A DNA stretch of 64,000 nucleotides from Halobacillus naozhouensis (GTDB lineage: Bacteria > Bacillota > Bacilli > Bacillales > Halobacillaceae), in the NCBI RefSeq assembly GCF_029714185.1, contig NZ_CP121671.1:682001-746000 (forward strand), given 5' to 3'. Below are positions 51,524 to 59,958 of the stretch, piece by piece. The translations under genes and the position numbers were made by a program. The notes below the pieces were generated by a model. That model saw nothing but the letters and a program-made list of their open reading frames with translations, did no database searches and was not told where the DNA came from. The first letter of the stretch is position 1, and the number at the start of each line of letters is the position of its first letter.

Positions 51524-52102
51524 TCAAGCGTCAGTTGTGGATGCTTCTTTCTTTTTCTCAGGCTCATCGATTTCCTTAAAGGCTTTCCAAATCATGGTGA
51601 CTGAATAGAAGATGAGCAAAATTCCAGGCAGGACTACCAGTAGTGCACTGCCCTCTTTCGATTGAGCGTAGTGTAAAAGGTAACCAACAAATGGGACTGT
51701 AAAACCGGTATAAACAGCTTCAACATTTTTCGGGAGAACGGGTTTCGAATCGCGATTTTCGTTGTTGTCGCCCTTTGTAATATATACGGGGTAATTATCA
51801 GTACCCTTAACCTCGTTGATCCGGTGAGTGACGGTTGTGCCTTTGTCGGTCTTAAAAGTAATCACTTCACCCTGTTTTAATGTGGTTGATTCTTTAACGG
51901 GTTTTATTGCAATAATCGATCCCGTTTGAAAAGCTGGCTCCATCGAACCTGATAAAACCGTCTTAAATTGATAACCAAAAATATTGGGTTCGCCACCGGA
52001 CACTTTTGAGGAAATAACCACAAAAGCCATAAAAATTAATAGAATAAACAGAAGAGTGGTCACTGCGCTGCTTAGCCAATTTTTAAGAGTACGGAATCTC
52101 AT
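51524..52102 (-). CDS. sipW: ER-type signal peptidase I SipW
   Basis: The product has 192 residues. An N-terminal helix, the nucleophile Ser53 in VLSGSMEP and a His93 (VTHRINEV) where eubacterial enzymes have Lys mark the ER-type SipW class. GDNNENRDSKPV and a C-terminal helix complete it. It matures TapA- and TasA-type proteins. It overlaps the tapA-like stop by 4 bp and lies 76 bp before tasA, the conserved operon order. Confidence 0.94.
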   Translation of the reverse strand: MRFRTLKNWLSSAVTTLLFILLIFMAFVVISSKVSGGEPNIFGYQFKTVLSGSMEPAFQTGSIIAIKPVKESTTLKQGEVITFKTDKGTTVTHRINEVKGTDNYPVYITKGDNNENRDSKPVLPKNVEAVYTGFTVPFVGYLLHYAQSKEGSALLVVLPGILLIFYSVTMIWKAFKEIDEPEKKKEASTTDA

Positions 52103-52665
52103 TTTTTCTCCTCACTTTTAAGCAATTGTTTTTTATCTCCAGCGTCCATTTCATTTGAATTTTCCTGGGCCGTTTCATCCTGTTTCTTCTCCGCAGACTG
52201 ACTATTATTGGCCGATTCATTTTGAATAGATTCTTCCGTGTCCTGGGCTTTTTCTGAAGTTTCTTTATCTGTAGTGTCTTTTTCTGTTAGGTCTGGCTCA
52301 TCTGTTGTTGTTTTAGTTTGATCCTTTTTTACTTCTTTTGTCTCTGGTTGTTCCTTGTTCTTTGGCTTGTCTTCTTGGTCAGTGGACTTTTGTTTGGCTT
52401 CTGGAACAGAGGATTTCTGCTTGATATCTTGATCGGGTGTTTTTTGTGTATCCTCGTTGACTGGCTCCGCATTCTCATTTTCAATTTCCCATGTTCCCGC
52501 CGCAATAGTACCAGAGGCCACTTCTGTATCGGTGAAGTAAGCATTCGTTGCAGAAGTTAAATTCATTAAACCAATCAATGTAATAAAAAGGATAAGACCC
52601 AATTGCATAAAAAAGATAGAAAACCAGTGTTTATGTATAAAAGTTCTTACTCGCTTATGGTTAAT
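52099..52665 (-). CDS. tapA: TapA-like matrix fibre assembly/anchor protein
   Basis: A signal-type N-terminus and the motif NAYFTDTEVASGTIAAGTWEI, shared with SipW substrates, are followed by about 130 residues of Lys/Glu/Thr/Gln-rich low complexity (KQKSTDQEDKPKNKEQ and similar). Position before sipW-tasA points to TapA. The only ATG that fits (52606-52608) lacks an RBS. In-frame upstream codons give a better basic signal start, INHKRVRTFIHKHWF, beginning at ATT 52663-52665, which is 11 nt after a perfect AAGGAGG. ATT initiation is therefore proposed, not proven. Confidence 0.7.
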   Translation of the reverse strand: MNHKRVRTFIHKHWFSIFFMQLGLILFITLIGLMNLTSATNAYFTDTEVASGTIAAGTWEIENENAEPVNEDTQKTPDQDIKQKSSVPEAKQKSTDQEDKPKNKEQPETKEVKKDQTKTTTDEPDLTEKDTTDKETSEKAQDTEESIQNESANNSQSAEKKQDETAQENSNEMDAGDKKQLLKSEEKK

Positions 52666-52694
52666 AGTGCTCGATACCTCCTTTTCGTGTACAA

Positions 52695-52722
52695 AAAGAG
52701 CAGAGATTCGACTGCTCTCCCT
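52695..52722. terminator. hairpin in the tapA leader
   Basis: On the minus strand AGAGCAG and CTGCTCT form a stem with an 8-nt loop, followed by TTTTTG, ending only about 12 nt before the tapA RBS. The plus strand also has a T-run after it. It could attenuate the operon or stop reverse transcription. Confidence 0.55.
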
Positions 52723-52828
52723 TTTTTAAAGCTCTTAACAAGTATTTCTGTCGTTATGTTACAAATTCCTTTCTTTTATTTCAGAAAATTACAAAACAGT
52801 AAAAAAGTAATGTTAAAAGGTGGGCAAA

Positions 52829-52844
52829 TTGTAATGTTTTACAA
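52829..52844. promoter_or_regulatory. TTGTAA-TTACAA palindrome upstream of tapA
   Basis: TTGTAATGTTTTACAA has perfect 6-bp arms. It lies in the 420-bp AT-rich gap between tapA and the reductase gene, among several other TTACAA/TGTAAT half-sites. It is a candidate operator for matrix control. Confidence 0.4.
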
Positions 52845-53081
52845 AAAGGACTTTGTATTGGCAATGGATAAGCTTTCTCTAATTAAAAGGAGTATATCAA
52901 TTGGGGTATTTACCCAAGATTCAATCTTCGTTAAGTACTTCAAGTAGTCTCGTTTACCGGTTTTATTTAAATACATATGACACGTCATAATGGTAAAGGA
53001 TATAAACAATTAAGCGGCTAGTACGTAACTGAAGTCAGCATCTATCATGCGAAAAAAATACTAGCAGTTAAGGAGTAACTC

Positions 53082-53798
53082 ATGGCGACTTATCATGTTA
53101 AATTACTAAAAAAAGAAACAATAGCGAACGATACGATGGCTTTTCATTGGGAAAAGCCGAAGGGGTTTGAATTTAAAGCCGGGCAGCATTGTGAGATGAC
53201 CCTGGCCAACTCAGAGGTGACGAAAGAAGAGAAAAAGCGCGTCTTTTCAATGGCTTACGCCCCGTTTGAAAAAGATGTGGTGACAGCCACTCGCATGTCT
53301 GATTCAACTTTTAAAGAGCTTTTGAAGGATTTCCCGGAAGGAGCAGAAGTGAAATTTAGTGAGCCAAGTGGTGATTTCACCTTGCACAATGCTGACACTA
53401 CACCGGCTGTATTTATTATCGGCGGGATCGGTATCACGCCTGTACGAAGCATCATTGCTCAGGCGACATACGATAAGATGCCTCACAAGATCACCTTAAT
53501 GTATTCGAATAATACGCCTGAAGATGTAGCGTTCATGACCGATTTGAAGGGCTTTGCAGAAAGGAATTCAAATTTCTCATTTGTACCCGTTATGACTGAA
53601 ACTCAGGCCGGAGAATGGAATGGAGAAACAGGTTTTATTGACGCCAATATGCTGAAAAGACATGTACCAGATATTAGCGCCCCCATTTACTATCTATCCG
53701 GTCCTGCTGGTATGGTTCAAGATATGCGTAAAATGCTGACTGAGGCGGGAGCTAACGAAGCCAATATCCGTACAGAGGAATTTTCAGGTTATGAATGA
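53082..53798 (+). CDS. ferredoxin-NADP reductase-type flavin oxidoreductase
   Basis: The 238-residue protein has an FAD-binding barrel (FKAGQHCEMTLAN, RVFSMAYAP) and an NAD(P)-binding domain (FIIGGIGITPVRSII, ITLMYSNNTPEDVAF, YYLSGPAGMVQDMRKML). There is no iron-sulfur or globin part, so it is a stand-alone reductase passing electrons from NAD(P)H to an unknown partner. GGAGTAACTC precedes ATG. It is monocistronic. Confidence 0.88.
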   Translation: MATYHVKLLKKETIANDTMAFHWEKPKGFEFKAGQHCEMTLANSEVTKEEKKRVFSMAYAPFEKDVVTATRMSDSTFKELLKDFPEGAEVKFSEPSGDFTLHNADTTPAVFIIGGIGITPVRSIIAQATYDKMPHKITLMYSNNTPEDVAFMTDLKGFAERNSNFSFVPVMTETQAGEWNGETGFIDANMLKRHVPDISAPIYYLSGPAGMVQDMRKMLTEAGANEANIRTEEFSGYE

Positions 53799-53981
53799 TT
53801 TCCATTTGTTTTGTCAAGGCTCCACGCGGGCAGTTGATGAATAACAATGACAGGGAATAAGTGTGGGTAAGTTACGGTGAGAGAAAATATAAATAGGAAC
53901 TATTTGGAAGTAAACGTCTGTTTTATGATATAATAAAATGAATAACGGACAAAATTTTCCAAATGGGAGGATCACAACGAT

Positions 53982-54170
53982 ATGGGTACTTTCTCAGCTT
54001 TCTTACTCATTGTATTAGCTGTTTTAGTGGATTTCTTCTGGATTGATGTCAACCGAAAACGCTGGGGCTGGATGAAAAACTGGTCTAAGTTTCACAAGGT
54101 TATGTTTTTTTCGGGATTTATCGCTGTTTCCCTAATCATTTATGTTGGGTTAAGTCTAGAGTACATCTAA
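53982..54170 (+). CDS. hypothetical 62-residue membrane protein
   Basis: Two helices (FSAFLLIVLAVLVDFFWIDV and KVMFFSGFIAVSLIIYVGLSL) are joined by a basic, Trp-rich loop (NRKRWGWMKNWSKFHK). AATGGGAGGATC precedes ATG, and a TATAAT-like box lies about 50 bp upstream. No family is recognised. Confidence 0.65.
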   Translation: MGTFSAFLLIVLAVLVDFFWIDVNRKRWGWMKNWSKFHKVMFFSGFIAVSLIIYVGLSLEYI

Positions 54171-54203
54171 CTAAGGTAGTATCTGTGATAATGCCTTTTT
54201 GTA

Positions 54204-54220
54204 AAAGACAGTCTTTCAAA
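54204..54220. repeat. AAAGACNGTCTTTCAAA palindromic element, copy 2
   Basis: AAAGACAGTCTTTCAAA differs from the copy at 29479 by one base and again lies about 34 nt past a membrane-protein stop. Here a further CTGTCTT at about 54237-54243 could pair with the AAGACAG arm to make a larger hairpin. Confidence 0.5.
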
Positions 54221-54404
54221 TGGGCGACGGCAGACGCTGTCTTGGGACTTGCTTGGTTCTTCACAAAATTATAAGAAAGAAGAGACAGTGGAGAAGCAGT
54301 TCCTTGCAGCCGTTCCTTTTTCACGGTATGATCTCGAACATGATTATTGCCTTATGAGCTGTTAAGTTGGTAAAATAGTACCGGCTGTAAGTGGAGGTGG
54401 TAGC

Positions 54405-54728
54405 ATGAACAGCGATATTGTATTTTATTCAACAGCTTTCATAGGGCATCTAATAGCCTTTAGTTTGGCATTAGTTATTTTTTCTACGATATTTCTTCAT
54501 CATAAGAATAAAGGCTACATGATATTAACAGCTATTATAATATTAAATGTTTACACATTGATTATCGGTTTTGAATTCTCAACTCGGATGGGGCTTGGAT
54601 TTGCACTTATTGATGGGTGTATAGGGACCGTGACATATTTAGTGATTCGAAGGAAAAGAGTCCAAGTCAATAGTAAGAAAAGTGAGCGAAGAGTTAAGAA
54701 TACACGGTCGTCGAGAAGGAGCTTGTAA
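54405..54728 (+). CDS. hypothetical membrane protein with basic tail
   Basis: The product has 107 residues and three hydrophobic segments (FIGHLIAFSLALVIFSTIF, YMILTAIIILNVYTLIIGF and a shorter GFALIDGCIGTVTYLVI). A strongly basic tail follows (RRKRVQVNSKKSERRVKN), likely cytoplasmic. GGAGGTGGTAGC precedes ATG 54405. No family is recognised. Confidence 0.62.
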   Translation: MNSDIVFYSTAFIGHLIAFSLALVIFSTIFLHHKNKGYMILTAIIILNVYTLIIGFEFSTRMGLGFALIDGCIGTVTYLVIRRKRVQVNSKKSERRVKNTRSSRRSL

Positions 54729-54743
54729 AATCAAGCTCTTTTC
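54717..54743 (+). terminator. terminator at the end of the preceding gene
   Basis: GAGCTTG / CAAGCTC stem with loop TAAAAT, overlapping the stop codon, followed by TTTTCTT. Confidence 0.8.
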
Positions 54744-54767
54744 TTATGGAATTTTTTCTGAAATTCC

Positions 54768-54798
54768 TTTACCTTTACGCTGCGTTACCCTCTATAGT
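54768..54798 (+). promoter_or_regulatory. MerR-type promoter with 19-bp spacer
   Basis: -35 TTTACC (54768-54773) and -10 TATAGT (54793-54798) are 19 bp apart, the over-long spacing that MerR proteins correct by twisting DNA. The spacer holds the dyad TTTACGCTGCGTTAC. It lies 29 bp before the MerR-fusion gene, so autoregulation is likely. Confidence 0.65.
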
Positions 54799-54826
54799 AG
54801 GTAAAAGAAAGGGAGGATAATACATA

Positions 54827-55864
54827 ATGAAAATTACTGAAGCAGCCAAAGTCTTACATACCACGCCAAGAACTATTCGGTTTTACGAAGAAAAGGAATT
54901 AGTGAGGCCGCGAAAAGGTGAAAATGACTATCGGTATTATGGGGAAGCGGATTTGTGGAAACTGCAAACGATTTTGGCGTTACGAGAAGTGGGAATGTCA
55001 ACTGGGCAGATAAAAGGGGCGTTGGAGGGGGAAGTTGATCGAGAAGCCTATTTAAATCTGCAGCGTTCAGCATTATATGAGGAGTGGCTTCAAATCAAGG
55101 ACATGATTACAACTATAGATGAAATGCTATCTAAACAAAAAGAAACGACACTTACGACCGAGGATATCTTTACTTTGGCACATCAACTTAAAGTGACGAA
55201 ACAGATGCGGAAAAGCTGGGAGGATCAATGGAACTTTAATGAGCAGGCAAAAAAGTATGACCAAAGTATTAAAACGACTGGCTATCGTTTTAATGTCCAT
55301 GAGCATTACCAGGAGGCGCTAGGGAAGGTAAGCGAATTAATCAAGGCTGCGCCCGAGGAATGGGGAGTAGATATAGGGACGGGAACAGGTAATTTGGCTG
55401 CTAAATTCATAGAAAATGGAGCAAATATCATTGGTGTGGATCAGTCGGAGGAAATGTTAAAAGTCTGTTCTCAAAAGTATCCTGAGATGGATTTGCGCCA
55501 CGGCCATTTTCTGTCACTGCCAGTTATGGATCATCAAGCTGATTTTGTCGTTTCCAGCTATGCCTTACACCATATTCCTGATCAGGAAAAGGAATTGGCA
55601 CTGGCTGAGATGAATCGGGTATTAATGGAGTCTGGTCGGATTGCGATAGCGGATCTGATGTTTGAAAATGAAGAAGAGAAGGTTCGAGTGCTGAGCCGGT
55701 ATGAGCAGGAAGGAAATCAGGAAGCTATTGAGGCGATACAGGATGAATATTATGCAGATCGTTCAAAACTCATTGATTGGTTTGAGACCCAAGGATATAA
55801 CGTAAAAGCCTTCCAATTAAATGCTATTCTGCATGTTTTATATGCTGAAAAAGGTAACGCTTAG
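54827..55864 (+). CDS. MerR-type regulator fused to a SAM-dependent methyltransferase
   Basis: The protein has 345 residues. Residues 1-70 are a MerR winged helix (MKITEAAKVLHTTPRTIRFYEE, LREVGMSTGQIKGAL). A linker helix (about 75-125) is followed by a class I methyltransferase from about 150: motif I VDIGTGTGNLAAKF (181-194), IIGVDQSEEMLKVC, SSYALHHIPDQEKE and MNRVLMESGRIAIAD. The C-terminal domain may act as the effector sensor (binding SAM or substrate) or be an active enzyme whose level is self-controlled. It has its own MerR-type promoter. GGGAGG precedes ATG. Confidence 0.88.
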   Translation: MKITEAAKVLHTTPRTIRFYEEKELVRPRKGENDYRYYGEADLWKLQTILALREVGMSTGQIKGALEGEVDREAYLNLQRSALYEEWLQIKDMITTIDEMLSKQKETTLTTEDIFTLAHQLKVTKQMRKSWEDQWNFNEQAKKYDQSIKTTGYRFNVHEHYQEALGKVSELIKAAPEEWGVDIGTGTGNLAAKFIENGANIIGVDQSEEMLKVCSQKYPEMDLRHGHFLSLPVMDHQADFVVSSYALHHIPDQEKELALAEMNRVLMESGRIAIADLMFENEEEKVRVLSRYEQEGNQEAIEAIQDEYYADRSKLIDWFETQGYNVKAFQLNAILHVLYAEKGNA

Positions 55865-55888
55865 TCGTATGAATACACTTATAGTTAG

Positions 55889-55926
55889 AACGCTTACCAA
55901 TAATGAGGGGGTAAGCGTTCTTTGTG
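55889..55926. terminator. terminator between convergent genes
   Basis: GAACGCTTACC and GGTAAGCGTTC form an 11-bp stem with an AATAATGAGGG loop, followed by TTTG. Confidence 0.85.
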
Positions 55927-56014
55927 CATATACATTTTATAACGGCCCCCGTACGATTACCATTCTCGTCGCCCCACTAGGGGAATCCATGCTTGCTTGG
56001 TATGGAGTGAGCTG

Positions 56015-57532
56015 TTATTCAGATAACTTTTTCAATGGTTTGGTGGCAGGGCCTTCGATTACTTCTCCGTCTGTCGTGAACCTTGATCCATGACAAGGGC
56101 AGTCCCATGACCGTTCAGCCTTGTTCCAAGAGACATCACACCCCATATGTGTACATGTCGTATCCACAAGGCTCAGGTTGCCGGCTGCATCTTTATAGGC
56201 TCCGACTTTATTCCCCTTGTAATGGACAACAGCTCCATCATCGTGCTCGAGTTCTTCCAGCTTCTTATCTTTTCGGTTTAACTTTCCTTTAACAAATTCT
56301 TTTGCGACATCCGCATTCTCTTTAGTAAAATTTTTCAGATCCTGCTTAGCGTGAAAACGTGATGGGGAAAACAGTTCTTTGTAGGGATTACTCCTCTGTC
56401 TGATCTGATCACTAATCAATGTTGCTGCAATCGTTCCATTCGTCATTCCCCATTTAGCAAACCCTGTGGCGACATAAATATTCGGTTGCTTTTCTGTAAT
56501 CGGCCCGATGTATGGCAGGTTGTCCATTGTACTTGGATCCTGGGATGACCAGCGATACGGGATGTCCTTAACTTCAAAGTGCTCGTCTGCAAAAGAGGAC
56601 AAGTTCTCATAATGGGCAAGAGGATCGTCGTGCTGTCCACTCGTGTGGCTTTCGCCGCCCACTAATAGGAGGGGTTCACCTGAATCGTCTTTGGCATAAC
56701 GTAAAGATCGTTTAGGCTGGTCTGCATTCAAGTACATTCCCTCTGGGATTTTACTGGAAGTTTTAACGGCAATCGAATAGGAACGTTCGACGTGAAGACG
56801 GGCAAAATACATATTATCGATATCCTTAAAAGGAAAATGGGAAGCCATCACTACATGATCGGAAGTAACGGAATAGCCATCTCTTGTCGTTACTTCGGGT
56901 TGGCTGCCTTTCTCTATATCCACCGCTCGAGTGTTCTCGAAGATCAGCGTGTCCTTTTTCTGCAGCTCTCGAACCAGGAACCTCAGATACTTAAGGGGAT
57001 GAAATTGTGCTTGATCATTTAACTTAATCGCAGACTGTACGGAGAAGGGAAGAGGAGGGTCCTGTACTAGCCCGCCGTCTATACCTAATGCTTCATATGC
57101 TTGCGCTTCTTGCTCTATTTTTTCTATCGATGAGGAGGTCTCCCCATAAACGTACGCATCCTGATAGGAAAAGTCACAGTCGATATCATGCTCGGAGCGG
57201 ATGTGATCGATCAACGTTAAGGCGTCCTGGTTGGCTTGATAGTAAAGCTTAGCCTTCTCTTCCCCTAAGGTCTCCATAAGATGGGAGTAGATTAACCCAT
57301 GCTGGGAGGTAATCTTTGCGGTTGTATATCCAGTTGTACCTTCTATAATCTTGCCGGCCTCTAACAAAATCACGTTGTGCCCTTGTTTCGTCAGCAAATA
57401 AGCTGTTGTAATCCCGGTAATCCCAGCCCCAATGACCGTTACATCAGCTTGTCTATCTTCAGAAAGTGTCGGAAATGTTTCAATTGGTAAATCTCTCCAC
57501 AGGGAGTTAGATGTGTGCGGTATGTGACTCAA
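56015..57532 (-). CDS. FAD-dependent oxidoreductase with C-terminal Rieske domain (YhfW-like)
   Basis: The product has 505 residues. The DAO-type flavoprotein domain (about 28-380) has the dinucleotide motif VTVIGAGITGITTAYLL and GFAKWGMTNGT. The Rieske [2Fe-2S] domain at about 425-505 has CTHMGC and CPCHGS, giving two Cys and two His ligands. This fusion is typical of B. subtilis YhfW and relatives of unknown substrate. The cluster could relay electrons from an amine or amino-acid oxidation. The start follows GAGGAGGG. Confidence 0.9.
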   Translation of the reverse strand: MSHIPHTSNSLWRDLPIETFPTLSEDRQADVTVIGAGITGITTAYLLTKQGHNVILLEAGKIIEGTTGYTTAKITSQHGLIYSHLMETLGEEKAKLYYQANQDALTLIDHIRSEHDIDCDFSYQDAYVYGETSSSIEKIEQEAQAYEALGIDGGLVQDPPLPFSVQSAIKLNDQAQFHPLKYLRFLVRELQKKDTLIFENTRAVDIEKGSQPEVTTRDGYSVTSDHVVMASHFPFKDIDNMYFARLHVERSYSIAVKTSSKIPEGMYLNADQPKRSLRYAKDDSGEPLLLVGGESHTSGQHDDPLAHYENLSSFADEHFEVKDIPYRWSSQDPSTMDNLPYIGPITEKQPNIYVATGFAKWGMTNGTIAATLISDQIRQRSNPYKELFSPSRFHAKQDLKNFTKENADVAKEFVKGKLNRKDKKLEELEHDDGAVVHYKGNKVGAYKDAAGNLSLVDTTCTHMGCDVSWNKAERSWDCPCHGSRFTTDGEVIEGPATKPLKKLSE

Positions 57533-57706
57533 GATAAACCCTCCTCGTTTTAGTGAAATGCTATGCGTATTTTTAGTCTTTCCTGTTAATTAGCAGCTTT
57601 TTAACCATTAGCTAGTGGAACTGGTCACTTTTAAGTGGACATTTAGTTCAGCGCCTGGATGGGTAACGTTTAAAAGTACTACGGGAAATCTATGCAGCCC
57701 TGATAA

Positions 57707-57739
57707 TAAAAGGCCTGTCCTTAATAGAACAGGCCTTCG
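57707..57739 (-). terminator. terminator of the KGG-repeat gene
   Basis: AAGGCCTGT / ACAGGCCTT stem; on the minus strand it is followed by TTTTATTA. Confidence 0.85.
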
Positions 57740-57750
57740 TTTTAAGATTA

Positions 57751-58203
57751 TTATGATTGGTTATTGTTACCGCTGCTTCGTTTACCGCCTTTTGCGCCAA
57801 TTTCTTCATAGAATTTCTTGTCATGTTCCTGAGAAGTTGTTTCTCCACCTTTTTGTCCGATGTCTTGATAGAAATCCTTGCTGTGCTCCTGAGAAGTCGT
57901 TTCTCCACCTTTTTGTCCGATGTCTTGATAGAAATCCTTGCTGTGCTCCTGAGAAGTCGTTTCTCCACCTTTTTGTCCGATGTCTTGATAGAAATCCTTG
58001 CTGTGCTCCTGAGAAGTCGTTTCTCCGCCTTTTTCTCCGATGTCTTGATAGAAATCTTTACCGTGTTCCTGAGAAGTCGTTTCTCCGCCTTTTTGCCCGA
58101 TGTCTTGATAGAATTCCTTGTCATGTTCCCTGGAGGTCTTGTTTCCGCCTTTTTGTCCGGCTTCCTCATAGCTCATTTTGTTCGTGTTTTTGTTAGTTGC
58201 CAT
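57751..58203 (-). CDS. KGG-repeat general stress protein (GsiB-like)
   Basis: The hydrophilic protein has 150 residues and is made of 20-residue repeats of the type GQKGGETTSQEHSKDFYQDI, six full units plus partial ends (MSYEEAGQKGG at the start, GAKGGKRSSGNNNQS at the end). The KGG motif marks the stress-induced repeat family that includes GsiB, a sigma-B-controlled desiccation/heat/salt protein in B. subtilis. ATG 58203 has AAAGGAGG 8 nt upstream. A sigma-B-like promoter lies just before it. The repeats are almost identical at DNA level. Confidence 0.93.
   Translation of the reverse strand: MATNKNTNKMSYEEAGQKGGNKTSREHDKEFYQDIGQKGGETTSQEHGKDFYQDIGEKGGETTSQEHSKDFYQDIGQKGGETTSQEHSKDFYQDIGQKGGETTSQEHSKDFYQDIGQKGGETTSQEHDKKFYEEIGAKGGKRSSGNNNQS
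57781..58161. repeat. 60-bp tandem repeats inside the KGG gene
   Basis: The sequence from about 57836 to 58015 repeats at exactly 60 bp with few or no differences (compare 57901-57960 with 57961-58020), and flanking units are more diverged. Reading frames stay open on both strands because 60 is a multiple of three. The unit number is expected to vary between strains. Confidence 0.9.
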
Positions 58204-58237
58204 TTTCAATTCCTCCTTTAAATAAGTTATTCGTACA

Positions 58238-58264
58238 ATACCTCAATAGATGGGGAAGATAAAC
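58238..58264 (-). promoter_or_regulatory. sigma-B-like promoter of the KGG gene
   Basis: On the minus strand GTTTAT (58259-58264), a 15-bp spacer and AGGTAT (58238-58243) resemble the sigma-B consensus GTTTAA / GGGTAT. It is 35 bp before the start, which fits a stress gene. Confidence 0.5.
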
Positions 58265-58309
58265 GTAGTTTCCTTATAAAGTAGATTTCTTAATATTATT
58301 GAAATGTTT

Positions 58310-59725
58310 TTAATATTTTTCATCATATTTCATATAAGACCTTTCGGATTGTTTGGATATATGTTCAATCAGGTTCTTATAGTTATCCTTATTTCCTGTT
58401 GTTTCTGCGATATTATATAACCCATCATAAAACTTCTTTTGATCTAAATGATGCATATATTCATATTCGAATCCACTAGCTGTGTAGACGGCAAAGTCCC
58501 AGACATGGTGGTGATCTCGTTTGCTGACTCCTCGGGCAATCGCATCCAATACCCTCAGAAGCTCAACTGTGATAACCACGTTGTTTCTTGCATAATGACG
58601 TATGGAAGCGAACCCAATATAGAGGTAGTCTTCAAAATCGAGATTTTGTAAAATGAGACGAAGATTCTGGTCTTTGTCAGTTAAATAAGGTGTAAATTTG
58701 GCTTTTTGCGAAATGTTGATCAATAAATCGCCAATTTCATAAATGGTCCCTGACGCTGTTTTAGGATCATCATTCCCCAGGGCACGGATCGCAATCTCGA
58801 CAAATTTATTTATACTGAATTCAATATCCTGAATTTCTGTTTGGCTCTTTCCCATATGAAACATCTCTTTATACTTATATTCATCAATCGTAGTGGTCTC
58901 GTTTTTCTTCCAATAGGTTAGGATGGGGGTGGAAGCAAAGACGAAGTTTCCAACTTTATATTCGAGGTGAATAATAAGATCATCCTTACTAGCTTGTTCT
59001 ATCATTGGAACGAAATCAATAGTTTGCAAATACCCAGAATTGTCAATCCCGATACTATGCCCCTGATCCTTAGGGATTTGTTCGACAATTGTATTGTTAT
59101 CTTTCACCCTGTAAGGCTCAAGCTCGCTAAGCAGGGAATTATTAATGATATTAAGTGATTCGCGTTTCATATCCCCGGTCATATTGGATACTTGAAGCCA
59201 GGTAACGATATGATTAATAAAAAAGGTGAAAGCACCTAGTGATAAAGCAGTTAAAAGGGTGGCCGTGACCGGAATCAGGCAATATTGTGAGGTGGTTTCC
59301 CCATTAAGGAACAATAAACAAAGCAAGACATACATGAAGCTCCCGATAAAGATTCCTAGAGTTCGTTGTGTCCCTCTCGTCATCATGAAATTTTTGAGTA
59401 TTCTTGGTGAGAATTGACTGGCAAAGGTAGTCAGAGCCGTTAAGACACCATAAAAAGTGAAGGAGGTTAACGATAATAGCCCTGCTGTTAAAGTACTCAG
59501 AATCGTACTGGTTAATTGAAAGCCTGCACTAAGCACAGAGGGCATCATCTGCCCAAATTCCATCTTCAGATCGGCCCAAACAGTTACAGCAAAAAGCAGC
59601 AGAGCGATGCCTGCATAGATGATCGGCGTCACCCAAAGGTTAGAATAGATTTGATGCCATTTTTCTCGTTTAGACATATTTTTGTACTTTTTAATTATAG
59701 TTTGAAGTTTGTACTTCTCCTTCAT
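58310..59725 (-). CDS. DUF2254 membrane protein
   Basis: The 471-residue protein has four N-terminal helices (PIIYAGIALLLFAVTVWAD to LGAFTFFINHIVTWL, within about 30-190) and a large soluble C-terminal part. This is the DUF2254 design, with family motifs LTSFTFYGVLTALTTFASQFSPR and IDNSGYLQTID. Function is unknown; a channel or stress role has been guessed for the family. ATG 59725 (MKEKYK) has TAGGAG 7 nt upstream, better than an ATG seven codons earlier. Confidence 0.88.
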   Translation of the reverse strand: MKEKYKLQTIIKKYKNMSKREKWHQIYSNLWVTPIIYAGIALLLFAVTVWADLKMEFGQMMPSVLSAGFQLTSTILSTLTAGLLSLTSFTFYGVLTALTTFASQFSPRILKNFMMTRGTQRTLGIFIGSFMYVLLCLLFLNGETTSQYCLIPVTATLLTALSLGAFTFFINHIVTWLQVSNMTGDMKRESLNIINNSLLSELEPYRVKDNNTIVEQIPKDQGHSIGIDNSGYLQTIDFVPMIEQASKDDLIIHLEYKVGNFVFASTPILTYWKKNETTTIDEYKYKEMFHMGKSQTEIQDIEFSINKFVEIAIRALGNDDPKTASGTIYEIGDLLINISQKAKFTPYLTDKDQNLRLILQNLDFEDYLYIGFASIRHYARNNVVITVELLRVLDAIARGVSKRDHHHVWDFAVYTASGFEYEYMHHLDQKKFYDGLYNIAETTGNKDNYKNLIEHISKQSERSYMKYDEKY

Positions 59726-59958
59726 TGTGACACTCCTATATGGCATTGTGTATATTTCCTTCTATACCCTTTCTTGTGCGTATGCTAATCTAGTATAGGT
59801 GTAATTTTTCTATTATATAACGCCCATCTAAATCATAATCTGCTGCAAGTATTACCTTACCTTCAAAATGTAATCAAACTGTTAGGTGATAGACATGTTA
59901 ATCACCTGATTCACATGTTACCATTTAGTTGAAGTCACCTAATCTGGAGGAGATAATA

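Noticed and set aside
57615..58221. Long plus-strand frames antisense to the KGG gene
   Set aside because: They are a by-product of 60-bp repeats; the minus-strand frame has the family motif, RBS, promoter and terminator.
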